Shown here: positions 32,416 to 33,633 of the stretch, one piece after another
Numbering within the stretch: the stretch's first letter is position 1
How the letters are laid out: each line of letters opens with the position of its first letter
The notes under the pieces: generated by a model
Told to the model about the DNA's origin: nothing
What the model saw: only the letters and a program-made list of their open reading frames with translations
Databases searched by the model: none
Assembly (NCBI GenBank): GCA_030527185.1
Contig: JAUNBF010000043.1
Location: forward strand, 1-33,633
Length of the DNA stretch: 33,633 nt
DNA from: Planctomycetia bacterium
Lineage (GTDB): Bacteria; Planctomycetota; Planctomycetia; Pirellulales; Thermoguttaceae
Direction: 5' to 3'
Translations under genes and position numbers: made by a program

Positions 32416-33417
32416 TTACGGCTTGTTTGCCAGCCAGTGCGAAACAACCCACCCCACCCGCGCCAGACTCAACGGTGAACACTTGTCCGGCGTGTCGGCA
32501 CTGGTGTGCCACGGAGCGTAATCGAGGTCGATGATGTCGATGGTGGGAATCTTTCCGACGTTCCGCAGCATGACGTGATCGTCCAAAATGGAAGATGGCA
32601 TGACCTGATGGCGAAATTCCCGCACACCAAGATTCCTGGCCGTGTTCCAGATTTCGTTGACAATCGGGCGGGTGTCGTTCCACTGATACGACTGTTTTTC
32701 TTTCAGAAGAGTGACGTTGTGTTGCCCGACCAAATCAAGGAGGACGCCGCAGGTGTAGGTAAATCCACGCTCTTTCGGCGACTGGGCGGCATACTGGAAG
32801 CCGAAATACTCGGAACCCCGACAGAAGCGGCCATGGGGGCGGAACATGAACTCTTCCGCGTCGAGAAAAACGAAATCGACACCGTAACGTTTCTGTTGCT
32901 GTTCCAGCACGGCATTCATCGAATGTCCCATCTGCATCAGGATCGAAACGCCACTGGCATTGTCTTCCGCTCCCACAAACGGCTTTTGCGAACCGGGCGG
33001 GTCGAGCAGAGGAAGCGGGAGTGTGTCGTAATGGGCACAGAGCAGTATCCGCTCTTTTCGCTCCGGTTTCCAGCGGACGATCAGGTTGGCACCCTGTACA
33101 GGCGTCCCATTTTCCGGGTGAGCAAACGAAAATGGCTGATATTCCACCGTCCCACCGCACTGCCGAAAATGCTCTTCCAGAAACGTCTGCTGCCGACGCA
33201 TTCCCTCCGAAGCGGTCGGGCGAGGGCCAATTTCACACAAAGCGACGAGATAGCGATACGCATTTTTCCCATCAAACGGGATTTTTTCCAACGGCGTTTC
33301 CGACCTTCCCACTCGCGGAGCCGAACCGCATTGCACCGATGCCAGGACGAGGAAAAAAATCGTGCCGAAAAGGATGGCGGATAGCAACACGCGGTTCAAA
33401 ATCTGGATTTTCGTCAT
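32416..33417 (-). CDS. M28-family metallopeptidase / glutaminyl-cyclase-like protein
   Basis: A 333-residue protein from the ATG at 33417, with an N-terminal signal or anchor segment (VLLSAILFGTIFFLVLASVQC). The frame is open to an ATG at 33498, but a candidate promoter there would start transcription near 33494, which favours the inner start; neither has a clear ribosome site. Zinc-peptidase motifs: LLCAHYDTLP, GAEDNASGVSIL, FVFLDAEEF and the late metal ligand in APWHTSADTPDKCS. The DDHVMLRNVGKIPTIDIIDLDY segment is typical of the glutaminyl-peptide cyclotransferase branch of M28, so it may cyclise N-terminal Gln or act as an aminopeptidase. It is probably periplasmic or membrane-anchored. 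It stands alone, convergent with cassette D. Confidence 0.85.
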   Translation of the reverse strand: MTKIQILNRVLLSAILFGTIFFLVLASVQCGSAPRVGRSETPLEKIPFDGKNAYRYLVALCEIGPRPTASEGMRRQQTFLEEHFRQCGGTVEYQPFSFAHPENGTPVQGANLIVRWKPERKERILLCAHYDTLPLPLLDPPGSQKPFVGAEDNASGVSILMQMGHSMNAVLEQQQKRYGVDFVFLDAEEFMFRPHGRFCRGSEYFGFQYAAQSPKERGFTYTCGVLLDLVGQHNVTLLKEKQSYQWNDTRPIVNEIWNTARNLGVREFRHQVMPSSILDDHVMLRNVGKIPTIDIIDLDYAPWHTSADTPDKCSPLSLARVGWVVSHWLANKP

Positions 33418-33500
33418 GGGAAATTGGAAAATAAAAGAAATGGTTGCAAAAAGTCCTCCCTTCAAGGCTGCCACACAGGTGCCGAGAACGGAGGACATCT

Positions 33501-33528
33501 AATATACAGATTTTACATTAAATTTCAG
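33501..33528 (-). promoter_or_regulatory. Candidate promoter of M28 peptidase
   Basis: On the minus strand: CTGAAA (33528-33523), a 16-bp spacer and TATATT (33506-33501). Weak -35. If used, it places transcription start just inside the upstream ATG (33498), supporting the start at 33417. Confidence 0.35.
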
Positions 33529-33595
33529 GAAAATCAAACCCCCCTTGGGAAATTATACTCCATCCACTTGAGTTTTTTGGATTCACTCCACAAAG

Positions 33596-33633
33596 CCCCT
33601 CCCTTTGGGAGGGGTGGTAGCCGTCAGGCTACC
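33596..33633. repeat. Double hairpin, REP-like, at right edge
   Basis: CCCCTCCC-TTT-GGGAGGGG (33596-33614) is followed after one base by GGTAGCC-GTCA-GGCTACC (33616-33633). Two perfect stem-loops in tandem suggest a dispersed REP-like element or a terminator for a gene beyond the window. It may continue past the edge. Confidence 0.6.

Noticed and set aside
32416..33498. Upstream ATG at 33498 as the start of the M28 peptidase
   Set aside because: It would add 27 residues before the signal or anchor segment and lies about where transcription would begin from the candidate promoter. Not excluded, because neither start has a clear ribosome site.
1..33633. tRNA, rRNA, CRISPR arrays, insertion sequences or prophage genes
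   Set aside because: No cloverleaf-like sequence, regularly spaced repeat array, transposase or integrase motif was recognised in any intergenic region or frame. A covariance-model search would be needed to exclude small RNAs.

Overview
The window looks like a planctomycete chromosome, probably Pirellulales-like. It has four DUF1559 proteins with the type IV pilin-like N-terminus and C-terminal H-x9-DG signature, several PEP-CTERM surface proteins with autotransporter-type beta repeats, ThuA-like and Tat-type Gfo/Idh/MocA proteins, and bacterial microcompartment (BMC) genes. No tRNA, rRNA, CRISPR array, transposase or integrase was seen.

Layout from left to right. (1) 1-2.7 kb, minus strand: a zinc alcohol/polyol dehydrogenase and an FGGY sugar kinase form a small catabolic operon. 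(2) 3.0-7.6 kb, cassette A: a large PEP-CTERM protein broken by an 11-G tract, a lipoprotein and a DUF1559 protein. (3) 7.6-10.2 kb, cassette B: PEP-CTERM protein plus DUF1559, with a 10-C tract in the promoter region. (4) 10.25-12.4 kb: ThuA-like and Gfo/Idh/MocA genes behind a consensus promoter. (5) 18.1-12.5 kb, minus strand: an operon running pduS-like ferredoxin/flavoprotein, exported glycoside hydrolase, zinc-ribbon methyltransferase (split at a (TA)11 repeat), pduT-type BMC shell protein. (6) 18.2-24.1 kb, cassette C: DUF1559 gene with an in-frame amber codon, a lipoprotein, and a PEP-CTERM protein fused in frame to a second exported protein (serine hydrolase plus DUF1343). A 10-G tract lies inside its promoter spacer. 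(7) 27.4-24.1 kb, minus strand: a DUF5107/TPR protein. (8) 27.6-29.1 kb: an S41 C-terminal processing protease. (9) 29.1-32.4 kb, cassette D: a discoidin/LamG-like PEP-CTERM protein with a 12-C tract in its first codons, plus DUF1559. (10) 33.4-32.4 kb, minus strand: an M28 metallopeptidase, with a REP-like double hairpin at the window edge.

The main discovery candidate is the pattern across cassettes A-D. Each surface-protein cassette carries exactly one G or C homopolymer of 10-12 bases. Two sit in the first part of a coding region (A, D) and two in a promoter region (B, C), and no other run this long was seen in the window. A fifth simple repeat, (TA)11, splits the methyltransferase. This is the architecture of slipped-strand phase variation (contingency loci), here applied to PEP-CTERM/DUF1559 surface proteins. 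The alternative is that some tract lengths are sequencing or assembly errors. The promoter tracts do not depend on the frame argument.

The second candidate is an isolated pduS...pduT pair sharing an operon with an exported glycosidase, with no core shell or signature-enzyme genes in view. The third is the PEP-CTERM/serine hydrolase fusion, which reads as a two-part exported polyprotein.
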